Shown here: positions 53,301-64,000 of the stretch, piece by piece
Position numbering within the stretch: the first letter of the stretch is position 1
How the letters are laid out: the number at the start of each line of letters is the position of its first letter
Source: Ephemerocybe angulata
Taxonomy: Eukaryota; Basidiomycota; Agaricomycetes; Agaricales; Psathyrellaceae
Direction: 5' to 3'
Length of the DNA: 64,000 nt
Assembly (NCBI GenBank): GCA_013368325.1
Contig: JAACJK010000170.1
Location: 1 to 64,000 of the forward strand
The notes under the pieces: generated by a model
The model's database searches: none
The model's input: the letters and a program-made list of their open reading frames with translations, nothing else
Told to the model about the DNA's origin: nothing
Made by a program: the position numbers and the translations under genes

Positions 53301-56300
53301 TTTTCCTATTCTCCAGCCTACGACGAGCTCTGTCAAATTGTTCGGGATATCAGCCCACAGGCGTATAAGGCACTTTCCGAGCATCTGCAGATGCCGACGA
53401 TTCGTGGAATGCAGTGAGTACAGATGTACGGCGCTTGTTGCTTGGGCGCTAACTTAAACATTTTGTGTTGCAGAGCGAAGCGTGCGCGCGAGCCCCGGTT
53501 TCCGATGGACATTTGTGAAGATACCTTTAACTTGGTTGCCAAACAGTTGGAGGTACTTGGTCATCAGGGACCTGTTGCGCTAAGCTGCGATGATTCGAAG
53601 CTGTTAGACGCCCTGCGCCTATACTGGGATGATAACGATCAGTGTTACTATTTGGTTGGTGCCGCCGAGGGCAAGCTCAAGGTCGCGGATCCCGAGAGAA
53701 TGAAGGAACTGCTTGAAAGGTCAGAATACCATAAAGCCACAAAGGTACGGACTATCTCGCTCAAGCTATGTAAAAGGCACGGCCTAATTGCAACCCCGAA
53801 TTAGGTTCGCGTATGGTGCTTGACACTTCCATCGCCCAAAGTTACACCTATCATTATGGCCGCGGTACCCATTACCGACGCCCTCGACGCAGACGCACTC
53901 TTCCCCATGTTGAAAACTATTGTCGATGGTCTCATAGACCGGAATATCCGCATTGTCTCGTATGCCAGCGACGGCACCGAGGTCGAGAGAAAGGTTTCCG
54001 AAAAGTTGCTTGACGTGGGTGAGCGGTGCGAGTATGTCATTCCCAATCCCCTCCCTCATCAGAAGCGCTCCGACACGCATATCCCCTACGTCAAATACCG
54101 CGGACAGGCCATCTGCATCATCCAGGACTCCAAGCACGGGTTGAAAACAATGCGCAACACTACCTCTTCTCTGGCGCACGACTTCTCGTCCTGGGCAACC
54201 ATGTTGCCGCCTATCGTCGAATCCGCGAGATGGCTGACGGCCCTGGCTCACCAATACACAAGCGAGATGTCGAAAAGCTTGATCGGCAGGACGATAACGC
54301 TGCCTCACGCTTGTTCTCCGCAGCGACCCTCAAGTACCTCATTGACAACCATAAAGATGAGGCCCTCGGGGAAATCGTTTATCTATTTGTCTTCGGCGAG
54401 CTCATCGACGCATACCAGAACCGGTCCATGAAGCATATTGACCGCATCCACCTCGCTCTCCGTGCCCGGTACTTCCTCGATTCCTGGGAAACCTTCCTCA
54501 ATGTTTCTGGATATCCGAAATCTCGCTACCACGTCTCAAGGGAGGCTCTGGACATCCTCGACATCCTCGTGAACGGTATAATTGCACTCGTAATAATCCA
54601 CCGAGACCACGTTGACGGCCCTTTCCCGCTCCTTCCTTGGCTCAACTCCACCGAGCCTTGCGAGCATGTCTTTGGGTCTGCGCGCCAAGTCGTCAAGGAC
54701 TTTACGTTTCTGGATTTCATTTACATGATTCCGAAGCTCCGTGTGAAGCTTCGTCAGGCTGCCCTTCATTCACGGGCTTCTGACGGAAAGGCTCGGGCTG
54801 CTGGCTACAACCACACGTACTTCGACGACGGCGGTGTTGACTTCGACCTCCTTGCAACATTCCCCACTGACGACGAAATCGAAGAGGTGTCTTGCCTTGC
54901 AGCAGAAGAGGCCGAGAGCCTCATCAAGCTTGTGGGCATCGACGCTGATCAACTCTTCATTGCCAACTCACTTCAGGAGTCGTCAAAGGACCCTCTTCCA
55001 GTCCCCGCCCTCGACTCAACGGATACAGCTCTCCCTCCCATTGCCGAATGGTATCCATACGACCTCTTCGAATCCGAAGCAATCCGAGGCCAAACAGAGG
55101 ACGACCTAAACGAATGCTTTATGGATGATGCTGAGAACGATGACAACCCCACCCTCACCCGTAACCTTGTTCGCAGCGACTACCTGAACGACATGTCCCT
55201 TTCAGCAAAGGACGAGAGCACGTTGGAGGGCATGGCGATGGCCGGCATTACCGCGATGGCGCAGGACGTCATGCAAGTGTACGTCTCCCATTCTAACTTG
55301 ACTTTTCCGCGTAATGCACGTATTCACAACGGGACATAGGAACGAATTTACCGAGACAACGGAAGATGAAGTCGTCGAAGAAATCCTCGCAGAAGAGTAT
55401 CGACATCTCAAAGAAATGAGAGCACGTCTCGCAGCTCTGAAGATCCCCGACATCGTTGAGCCCACCCACGATAATTCGTTCACCCAAGATTTGGCCGATG
55501 TCAACCTGGATCCGCTCGTCGACCTCAGGCGCAAACATCAGACACGGCAGGCAGAACGGGGTGTGCGCACTCGACTCACCGAAGCGTCGGACTCCTCCAA
55601 GCGCAATAACGAGCTGAAGAAAGAACTCCGCGGCAAGTTCTTTGGGTTTTTCAAAATGTATGAGGACAGGAAAGGGGTTGGCACAGGTCTCGAGCGTGGA
55701 TTTCGTTGGCGAATCGCAGCTGCAGGTGGACGTACAGGAGTGGTTGACGGCGAGGTTCCGGAGGCACCCTCAGCAGGGAATTCGTCGAATGCGGTTGGCG
55801 CGGCTGAGAGATCATCTAACCAGGTACGTGGGCCTGCGTTCCCCGACTCACAAATACCCAGAGAATTAACCTACGCACTCTCCCAGTTGCTTTCGAAGCG
55901 CCAGGTGGCCTTTGAGACCGTTTCTATTCCCGCAGATATTCGTGCCCTCATTTCCGACGCTCGAGTTGATGTCCACTCTCCTCTTCAGCTCGATGATTTT
56001 TGCCTTATTTTGGACGACGGGCATGTGCGTCTCGCTAAAGGTGTGCCCAGTCCTTTGTTATTGTGTTGTGTATACTTACCGTGAACACAGTGATAACGCT
56101 TTATCAAAAAACGGCGGGCAAGAATGGAAAGCACGGTGCTATTACCGACTCTTCAGTAATAACCGCCGTTTCGTACCTCGGAGTTCAGGTCTTCGAAAGC
56201 ACGAGACCTACCTACTTCACCGGCTACCCTCTCCAGACACGTCTGCTACGGACACTCCATTTCTCCCAAGTTCTTTCGTGTCAAGTCCTCCTTCGCCTTT

Positions 56301-56476
56301 CAAAGCACAACATCAAGCTCCACACCGACAAGAAAACTCTCATCGTGGATAGTACCACTTACACTCGGTTCACGGATTTGAAGAAGCAGGAGGCGAATTT
56401 GGTCGCCGCTGTCAAGCTGTACAAAGCGCGTAACTTTGGTCAGGCTGTGCAAGTCTATAAGCAGAAGAAGAAATGA
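50383..56476 (+). pseudogene. Ulp1-like protease/transposase fusion protein, one frameshift
   Basis: Eight exons: 50383-51361, 51413-51693, 51742-53100, 53163-53413, 53474-53744, 53805-55278, 55340-56040 and 56091-56476; introns are 48-61 nt, GT-AG. The total is 5,702 nt. Two surplus bases near 54158-54162 (between KTMRN and LFSGARLL) break the frame, and without them it would be 1,899 residues. The N-terminal third is a Ulp1/C48-type cysteine protease: His311 in NRNHW, Asp328 in YGDSI, Gln370 and Cys376 in QDDEYSCG. An acidic, charged linker with a C-x2-C/H-x4-C zinc site (about 52430-52515) follows. The transposase has a possible RNase H-fold triad: Asp in SCDDSKLL (~53590), Asp in SYASDGTEV (53970) and Glu in CEHVFG (54662). 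The tail includes a GKNGKHG motif. ATG 50248 is an alternative start. Confidence 0.8.
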
Positions 56477-56611
56477 AGGCAGGGTTGTACTTAGAGCTCA
56501 GTACTGTACAATATGTATGCGATTCTATGCTTTGTGGCGCTGTGTGAGCTCCGAGGCGAAAAATCGAAGAAAATAAGCGGAAAATCGAATATTTTGGACT
56601 CAGGTGCTATG

Positions 56612-56694
56612 GACCAGACAGATTTGGGCGTGGTCCGGCGGACTCAGATCCAGACCAGACAGATTCGGCCAAATTTCCGAATTTTGACCAGACA
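56612..56694 (+). repeat. Right subterminal GACCAGACA repeats (three copies)
   Basis: GACCAGACA at 56612-56620, 56653-56661 and 56686-56694, in the same (plus) orientation as the left-end copies instead of mirror-image. The last one extends to GACCAGACACGAACAGG, identical to the third left copy. Confidence 0.75.
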
Positions 56695-56751
56695 CGAACA
56701 GGTCCCTCAGAATCTGAGTTCACAGGGTATATTCAGGGGTCCTAGGTCAGA

Positions 56752-57135
56752 CCGCAACCGCCAGCATGCTGTATTTCCGGGTGCTTGGACTTTCGTCCCA
56801 ACGGCGAATCCTCGTCATCCTCGAAGGTCTGTCCGTATTCTATCCTGTAGCCTATCTACTCTAAAGTGTAATCAGGAGATAAGTGAAACGGAACGTCAAA
56901 GCTAAAGGCGCCGTTCAATCACGCAGAACGATGGCAGGTCCTTATCAACGAACCGCTGCATTGACCGCAGCGCGTGCGAGCGTCTGATAAGGACAGAACC
57001 GTTCTTTCATAATCCCACCACGATAAGGCTTTTATTGGACTCACAGCACGTTATAGACGTGGCATTGAACGCCTCACTCCTCCACAACCAACTGCCATCT
57101 ACTACCCCGACCGCCACCCTACCTCAAGCCTAACC
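56752..57135. other. Upstream region of the coiled-coil gene
   Basis: No gene. The 130 bp before the ATG at 57136 are C-rich with CCACCC/CAACC motifs, in line with a fungal 5' leader. Confidence 0.5.
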
Positions 57136-58586
57136 ATGTCAGGCTTCGGCGTGAGCAGAGTCCGCGAGGACGAGCCACGGGACGACGGGGAGCTCGACAA
57201 CGTGCGTAGCGCCCTACTGTTCCCGGTTCATACATTAGGCTGACCCCGCCGCTTAGCAAGAGCTCATGTACCTCCGAAACCTCTCCCGAGCCGACCTCAT
57301 TGCCCTCATCGAAGACGAGCGCCGGGGGCACAAGCGAAGACGATACTCGGACGAGGAGAACGACGATGACAGGCAGTCCCTCATTGAGTCCCTACGTTCA
57401 CAGCTCGAAGATTCGGAACGTCGGAATCGAGAGCTCCAAACGATTGTTCGGCAACTCCAGGGAGAACTGGACGACCGCCGGAACCGTGTCACCCTCCCTC
57501 CCATCCTCCCTCCCCTCATGAATCGACGTAGCCGGACGCCAGGTAGCTCGATGTCGAGCGGCTTCAGCAGTCTGAACCTCACACCCATCGACACCCGCAC
57601 CTCCATCGCCACCACCATTAGCACCAACGACCTCGAGTTCGAGACCATCAACAAGGTGCAGAGCCTCAACAACCATGTTGTCTCTACCGCGAACAGCCTC
57701 AGCCGACGGATACGGTACAACGACCTCCTCCTCAACGTTCCCGACAGGAAGGCCCTCGACGGAGTCGAGGCTTCTTACGTTAGAGCAACCTGGCTCCTCG
57801 GCGACCGGGTGGCGAATGCTCTGTATCATCAACCTCTTCCCAAGAACGCTGCCGAGCGCGACCCGCCTAGTCTCCTCACCCAGATTGTCTTCGAAGCCAT
57901 CTTCGCCAAATGGTCAGCCTTCATCCTCGGTTACTCGGACGACACCATCGACGAAGCAGGTGAGTACTTTCCATTATGCAGCACGTAACAACATTCTCAC
58001 TCATTTTTCAGGAAACGAAGCTTCGAACTGGCAACGCAGTCTGTTCGCGCTCGAGAACACTCCCGCGAACAGTGAGAAGTGGTTCGCGAGTATCATGAGC
58101 TGCATACACGATGTCATGATGATTGCGGGTTGGTCCTTCAAGAAAAGCAGCAGCACTGACAGCAAAATCCCCCTCTCTCCCATCATCCTCGCCATCCAGA
58201 ACCTTCGCAAATCCATAGAAGAGCTCTCAAACTCGATACAGCACGTCTCCGTCTACGTCGTCCGCCCCGGATCCGTCTTCAACCCTATGCCTGATATGAT
58301 GACCGACGCCTTCGCCTCTGGACCCAAGCGCTCAATATTCGGAATCAAAAAGCGGCCCAGCACCAGCGAGCGGGTCGTCGCGACGACCGGCCTGGGGCTG
58401 CAGTCTCGGATGGAGCGACTGGCGCCCAGGATGCCTCCCCTCTCGCCGCCGAAGGTCATCTTGGAACGCACCCTTTTGGACGCCTTCTCAAGTTCGCCCG
58501 AGTTGGAGGAGCAGCCGGTTCGGATTCGTGTGGGAGGAGGTCGCTCGGCGGCAATCGCGCCCGTCAAGGTTCGTCTTGGGGGTTAA
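57136..58586 (+). CDS. Coiled-coil protein of unknown function, 447 residues
   Basis: Three exons (57136-57201, 57257-57959, 58012-58586) join in frame to 1,344 nt. The N-terminus is acidic and charged. A coiled coil rich in Glu/Arg/Leu heptads spans roughly residues 45-105 (about 57330-57490, LRSQLEDSERRNRELQTIV). A Ser/Thr/Pro-rich linker follows, then an alpha-helical region (about residues 150-320) with regularly spaced hydrophobic and Trp residues, and a basic, proline-rich tail (APRMPPLSPPK). No catalytic motif, signal peptide or membrane helix. I do not recognise the family. Strong codon continuity and clean splice sites support a real gene. Confidence 0.8.
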
Positions 58587-61140
58587 ACCTTTACTCTTTA
58601 CTTACTTTGGTTTCGGCTTCCTGGACGCCCATATCTATTGTGTTCTGCATATCTCATTGTCGATCCCTGGTCGTATCTCTCTCTCGCTCTCACACTTGAC
58701 ACTCTCTCCTCCCTCCCCGCCTCTTGGGTGTTCGCATCACACACGCTATTTTGGGCCTTTCTGTTATTTTTGTCGATGATCATCGTTGTTTGCTATCTAT
58801 CTTCTCGGGTTCTCGCGTTGTATACCATACAGTGTACCATATAGTGTTCTTTCCTTATCTCTGCCTCCGAGCATACTCGGAGCATCCTTCTTCTTGGCTC
58901 CCTCGGCCGATAGAGTACTCTCCCATATGGTAGTGACTCCAGTGCGATAAGTATGTAAATCACTTCAACGTTGTGGGTCTTGGCTATTCTTCGCAGCTGG
59001 CGTGGAAGCGGAGGTGGATGATTTTACGTGTAGATAAGCACCTTGTGCACATGCATTCCATGCGGAAATGAATAACATTTTAGGGTGTTCCGATGACGCC
59101 ACCCTCTACGCCGTTGAGCGATAATCAAAGATAGAGCCTCGTCGCCCCCGCCGCCAGCGCCGCCGCATCGAATGGCTCCTCGACAGTTTCTTTTCCTTAC
59201 GCGGTCGACCAGCTGCTTATGGAGAAGTGACACGGTGAAGGAGCCCTGGCCCCTTGGCCCCCTCGACGGTGTCACGATGGGGAGGATGAGGTGTCGTACC
59301 GAGCGTCCGTGGCATGTATCTCGGACGGGAGACAGACAGCAGGGACACTTGTCAAACGCGAGGTAGCAACGGCGTCACGGGCGTGACGCAGCTGAGGTGT
59401 CTGAGCTACTCAAACATGAGAGATTTCAGCCATCTTGGATTTGCTTGGTACAAGAGCTACCCCGGATTTGCTCCGAATGCCGGATGACAGATGGTGGCCC
59501 CAAGTACACCGTCGATATTAGTTGGCGAGTGCAGTCAGGTGTCGTCGCATCTACAGACAGAAGTAGTCATCCGTGGAGAGCCCGAGGAACCATATGCATC
59601 CCTAGAGCATATGGTTTACCGATTGATGACCGGTGAATAATTATACACAACGAGTAACTCAATTACATCGATGATTGAACAGCACCATACGCAAGTTCTA
59701 CGGACGGATAGGTGGATCGGGTGGGCTATCACGCATCATGCCTGGACGGAGGTCGATAAGGAACTGTGGGGGGATTTGAAAGAGATTCATATCCCAGGAT
59801 TATGCTCCCCAAAGCGTGCTCGAGTCTATGATGTACGAGGGGTTGTCTGACATCCAATGACCCAGATCATAGCTGCACAGACCCAACAACTTGAGCAAGG
59901 TTGGCTCTCTGCGACAGACTGCTTTTCTCATGACCTTCGGCGATTACGAGTCGGTAAGTTATACAAAAGCACGCCGACTCCAATACATGCGCTCAAAAGG
60001 CGCTCGGTTGCCCATAGGTGCCAAGAGCACTGGGTAGGCGCGCGACATTCGAATAAGCGCCGAGATGCGCTCCCACTATCCATCGTTAGAGGGAGATTGA
60101 AAGGAAGGGAATTCAGATAGCTTATATGCATATATTTCGAATACATAAGTGAGTAACAGGCCCGATTTATGGCTACGTTTAGAGACTTGTTTGCTTCTCA
60201 TTGTCCAGAAACTGGGAATCCGAGCGCATTTAACCGCGTCTGCCCCTATCGGCAACTGGGTAACCGGATGGGGAGGTGGCGGACCTATTTGCGTCGACAT
60301 ACTCCAACCTACTCCAACCTTCCAAAGAAGGCTTTGGACTTCTGTCAACATTTCCACCGTGTTCCACATGGCTGAAGATTCGACGCCAGACCACCAATGT
60401 GATGTTGTTCGATCCGCCACAGATCCGGGCGGAACGACGGAGGACAGTCGATCGTCGATTGTGCCTCGCCAGCGACCACATGCCAGATGGCTCGAGTCAG
60501 CCAGGACGCGAAGGATGTGCTTTTACATGAACGCATCCTGCCAACTCACTCATACATTCCACCGAAGTTGCATAGGGATGACAGAGTCTGGGATGGTTAG
60601 CCTTAGACGTTTCGAGTAAGAGGTTGGTAAGGCCCTATATTGGTTAGCCAGGCACAGATGTGCCAAGGCCTAAAGAGCGCACGGATAACTAGAGCAGAGC
60701 CGGTTTTGACAAGAGCCTATGACCTGTAGCAGTGGGGGCGACACGGGTAAGATCCTGGCCCTTGCCCCACACAAGATACCGCAAGATGGAAGCGGCCGCC
60801 ATCGGTTACAGTCGCACCGCGTGAGCGGGGCGAGCTATCATGAGTCTCACCTCGATAAGATACCTGGGCTATAAAGTCGCCCCATCTCCTCTAAGAAGGC
60901 ACAAAATGAAGGTTCTGGGCACAAGACACGGGGCAAGTCGAAAGAGGAGAATGGGGTAGACGCCTTAGCATTGACGCATTTGGCCATATGTGATATGTAC
61001 ATCCGTGAAGTAGTAGTGACGGCTGGGTATTGGGAAGAACGGGAATGGGAGACATAGTCGCTCAAGAACATGTTACGGTGGTGGCGGGATAAGGGGTCTG
61101 GAGTAGGTATGGTTTCACGGAACGTGGACAACGGTCACGT
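58587..61140. other. 2.5 kb without a supported gene
   Basis: A CT-rich stretch at 58660-58720 lies in the likely 3' region of the coiled-coil gene. A perfect hairpin AACCATATGC/GCATATGGTT occurs near 59588-59613. Frames in this interval are short and lack any recognised domain. Confidence 0.5.
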
Positions 61141-61400
61141 CTACCAGCAAGGGGTCCTAGGAGCGCAGCCACCCTTCGACGACATTCAGTATACGTGAAA
61201 GGGGTGGGAGGGAGAGATAAGCGTACCTGGGGATTAGCCTCACGGGCGGCGACCTCTGCCTCGGGAACGGGGGCTGCGGTCACAGCGAGTCCTAGACGAC
61301 GCGTAGTCAGTAACTGTTGACATGGGCGAGGCACAGTGGGTAACTCACCATTGGCAAGAGCCAACGCAACGACGGTGGTAAGGAACTTGATGAACTGCAT
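61141..61400 (-). CDS. Small secreted peptide precursor, 49 residues
   Basis: Three exons on the minus strand (61400-61349, 61291-61227, 61173-61141) joined by 57- and 53-nt GT-AG introns give exactly 50 codons including the stop. The product has a typical signal peptide (MQFIKFLTTVVALALANG), a short acidic Ala/Pro/Glu-rich segment and a C-terminal GGCAPRTPCW with two Cys. Layout suggests a secreted peptide or small effector-like protein; there is no CaaX box, so it is not a lipopeptide pheromone. A TATA element lies 117 bp upstream. Confidence 0.6.
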
Positions 61401-61516
61401 CTTGATGGGTAGAAATAAAGAGAGGAAGGTTCAAGAAAGCTGTCCTTGAGGTTGGTGGGGGTGTGACGAAAACGACGGGAGTCAAGGGAAACCCGCCGTT
61501 GAATGCAACTCGGGGT

Positions 61517-61522
61517 CTTATA
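61517..61522 (-). promoter_or_regulatory. TATA box of the small secreted peptide gene
   Basis: TATAAG on the minus strand, in CCCTATAAGACCCC context, 117 bp before the ATG at 61400. It is the only such motif in the preceding 200 bp. Confidence 0.5.
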
Positions 61523-61529
61523 GGGGAAG

Positions 61530-64000
61530 GACCGTGACGGCCAGGTCCCATTATAGTCAGGCACTTGTGGCGTTGACGGCGGGAAAACGTTGAATGAATC
61601 AGCCTTTACGGGGGATCATGAGATGGCGTAGGCTGGGCCTGCCACGGTTGGCATGCACCCGGCCTGGGCATCTCGCAACAGGAACGAAGCTTCGAGCCTG
61701 GCGTCGGCCATACTCCTATGATAGGAGAGACTAGGCCAGTGGTCCCGAGTAGCCTCGTTTTCATTCAAAGTGGAGCCAAAGCTCGAGGTAGGCGAAGTTT
61801 AATAGATACCCACGACGCATCTCCTGGTCGTAATCCTACAAATAGACAGGGGCTTAGAACGCCCCCACCTATAAAAGTAAGTGGAATGGGCGCTGACATG
61901 ACAGGATGAACGAGATGGCTCGGTCTAAGTAGATGACATCGAGGTTTGTTTCACAGAAACGGCGCGATGATAGGTCCATCATTATCGTACTGCCTTGTCC
62001 AATGCTCAGCAACGAGCAGTTGTAATCTTCAAACTGCAGCACCAGAGGACATTGGACAGAGCTGAAGAGAGGACGCCTTCTCGATGCCTCGCTGGGCAGG
62101 CACAGGTCTTGATACTTGGCTAATCGGATTAAATATGAAAATTGTAATGAATAGAAACCGGACCCTTTCATGAATCATCACCTTTGTGCCCGGGAGATTC
62201 GGACGTGACATGAGAACTTTACGTGCAGGGTGTCGAAATGGTTTGGAAATCGGTTTTTCCGGATCCAGGAGCGGCGAGCCTGGAGCTGGAGACGGTTATT
62301 CTGACTGACCGGTACCGAAGCCTTGTTACTATTTCTTCAATTGAACGCATTCGAAGACAAAGATGCCCACATTCAACCTCGAACGTTCTTGTCTGCCCCA
62401 TTGTATACAAGACCATATGAGGACGCCTCATCAAAACTGGCCTTTTCCGAGCATTCAAGATCACTGGCAATGTTGAGACAATCTTAATTAAGCGCCGACC
62501 TTTTTAGCGCCCAGCCTTCGGCTTCGGTGATGGCGTCTCTGATTTTGGCTGATAAAAATCACATTAAAAAAATTATGGCCCTCTGGGCAGCCCTGGACAC
62601 GTGTAACTCGCCATGACCTTAATAAAGGCTCAAAGAGGTTGACTCAGTTGCTTCGCCGTCGACGCTAACCTTCAGATTATGGCTCGAACATGGCTTTGAG
62701 ATGCGTGTGTGAGAATGCGTAATGTCGCGTAAAATGTTACTCCATGGTGAAAGTACTCAATACGCAGTATAGGTTGAGTGAGCCGCACCTGGCTTTTATG
62801 GCCCGCTGAAGGAGCAATGGTACCTGAAGGCTGAAACCCATCAAGGATGTTAAGCCCCCTGAAGTTCTGAACCATGGACGACAGCACTTGCTTCCGCGCG
62901 ATACCGCTACAAACGATTGGGGTCGATGCCACTTCCCAAATTTGGCCGTCGACGAATCGACGACGATAGCACTATCGTCAGCGGTCGAGGTATCTCCGAG
63001 AATTCTGCGTTATGCCACATTATGCGACAGCACTATTTTCTTATGTCATATGTACTGTGCATAGTCCTTGCTCAGCGGTATATAAGGCTGACTAGGCTAG
63101 GCTATATACAGAGTTCTTCCCAATCACAAGTCAAAGCCTACTGGCCCTACTCTGATCTTTGAAGTCTCCAGAATGGGTGCTTTATGGCGATGTTGAATTT
63201 CACTCAAATCTTACAAGGTAAGTGGGTGACCTTATCTCATTACCAATACATTTTACAGGCTCGGGTTATTCTCCATTGCATCAAGGCACCCCAAACCCAA
63301 CGCCTTCTAAGGACGTTGCTGTGGGTTGAATGTGGGCTCTACTTGAAGAGCGGGCCGCTCGGAACGTTTATCTCCATAAGGAAAAAATTACCATATATGG
63401 AAAGGACTTGGAAAGGACTGAAATTCGCCCAACGGAAAATCGCCCAATGTCTGCTTAAACCTTTCCACTTTCAGTGTCCAGGAATTGAGAGATTACTAGC
63501 TCTTTCTGGATATAGTAGCCTGCTAGGTCGATCGCCATGGCATACGATGTTGCCGGAGATGGAAGCCTTACCCAGTAAGCCCCAGCGGGATGCGACCTCA
63601 ACATGGGTTGAAGCCACATATACCCCAACCCACCAATGTAAGTTCTACCTAGTCGTGCAAATGTTAACCCTTCGACAAGCGTCCTCTGGTACTATTCATT
63701 ACATATCAGCACACAATATCCAACCGCGTCGTATGTGCAAGTGAGAGATCTTAGTCTTGTATGTTCTCGCCCTTGCCAAGCTTCCCGAAGAAGCAAAAGG
63801 AAGGCCCTCGCACGCGCCCCATAATACGCTCAGGTCTATCTAACTCCACCACAGAATGCGTTCATGCTGTCTGATAACATCGGATACAAGAGAAGATCAA
63901 TTGAAAGAAGGCATCCCTCAGAATCAGCGGCTTCCACTGCAAGAGCTCCAATTGCACATCAGTTCTCTCACGTCCTGATAATCCCTGATAATCCCTCGAC
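61530..64000. other. Right edge, no firmly supported gene
   Basis: At 63184-63744 a plus-strand frame spans what may be an intron (63220-63258, GTAAGT...TTACAG). Beyond it, a second frame reads WALLEERAARNVYLHKEK around 63330-63385, which looks protein-like but stops soon and matches nothing I recognise; it may be a partial or broken gene. The last 30 bases contain a short CTGATAATCC duplication. Confidence 0.35.

Larger units (their letters stand above)
49974..56743 (+). mobile_element. 6,770-bp DNA transposon with Ulp1 protease and DDE-type transposase
   Basis: The ends are 32-bp perfect terminal inverted repeats (49974-50005 and 56712-56743, beginning AGGACCCCTGAATATACCC). The flanks carry an exact 8-bp target duplication AGGTCAGA (49966-49973 and 56744-56751). 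One spliced gene fills the interior on the plus strand. Short subterminal repeats lie next to both ends. An 8-bp duplication is seen in hAT, P and KDZ-type elements; the superfamily could not be fixed from sequence alone. Confidence 0.93.

Overview
The window looks like accessory DNA of a filamentous basidiomycete, probably an Agaricomycete. Genes are cut by many short GT-AG introns of about 50-70 nt. Several genes belong to families expanded in mushrooms: DUF6533 membrane proteins, allantoate-permease-type MFS transporters and SRPK-like kinases. The DNA is dense with fungal mobile elements (DIRS-like, Crypton, chromovirus-type Gypsy, hAT MITEs and a large Ulp1-containing DNA transposon). The species cannot be named from the sequence.

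Layout. 0.2-5.1 kb: a decayed reverse transcriptase/RNase H/tyrosine recombinase retroelement, followed by a ~225-bp direct repeat pair; one repeat carries a 503-bp hAT-type MITE with an exact 8-bp target duplication. 5.1-9.3 kb: no supported gene, but palindromes and a dispersed hairpin repeat. 9.3-12.1 kb: a small possible gene, then an apparently intact six-exon Crypton recombinase gene on the minus strand. 12.6-15.9 kb: an SRPK-like kinase gene on the minus strand that has lost its catalytic residues and is split by a ~0.9-kb non-autonomous element. 18.4-26.1 kb: a secreted dienelactone-hydrolase-like gene whose first exon holds a 6.5-kb Gypsy element with identical LTRs; the Gypsy gag gene itself holds a 505-bp hAT-type MITE. 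26.2-28.8 kb: a DUF6533 gene and a 5' fragment of a second dienelactone hydrolase, both on the minus strand. 29.4-31.5 kb: a frameshifted Hsp70-like gene. 33.3-35.3 kb: a second DUF6533 gene and a tRNA-Arg(ACG). 35.8-46.8 kb: two complete tandem MFS transporter genes and a third copy reduced to its 3' half. 47.3-48.9 kb: a third DUF6533 gene. 49.97-56.74 kb: a precisely bounded 6,770-bp DNA transposon (32-bp perfect terminal inverted repeats, 8-bp target duplication) with one eight-exon gene fusing a Ulp1-type cysteine protease to a DDE-type transposase; one 2-nt frameshift is the only lesion seen. 57.1-58.6 kb: an intact coiled-coil protein of unknown function. 61.1-61.4 kb: a gene for a 49-residue secreted peptide.

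The genes do not form an obvious pathway. The clearest logic is stratigraphic. Dienelactone hydrolase was interrupted by Gypsy, and Gypsy gag was then interrupted by a hAT MITE; the DIRS-like repeat was interrupted by another hAT MITE; the kinase was interrupted by an unclassified element. The tandem MFS copies and the DUF6533 and dienelactone hydrolase paralogues show local duplication and decay. The best candidate for something not well described is the Ulp1/transposase element. All splice models were made by eye from GT-AG sites, reading frame and comparison between paralogues in the window.
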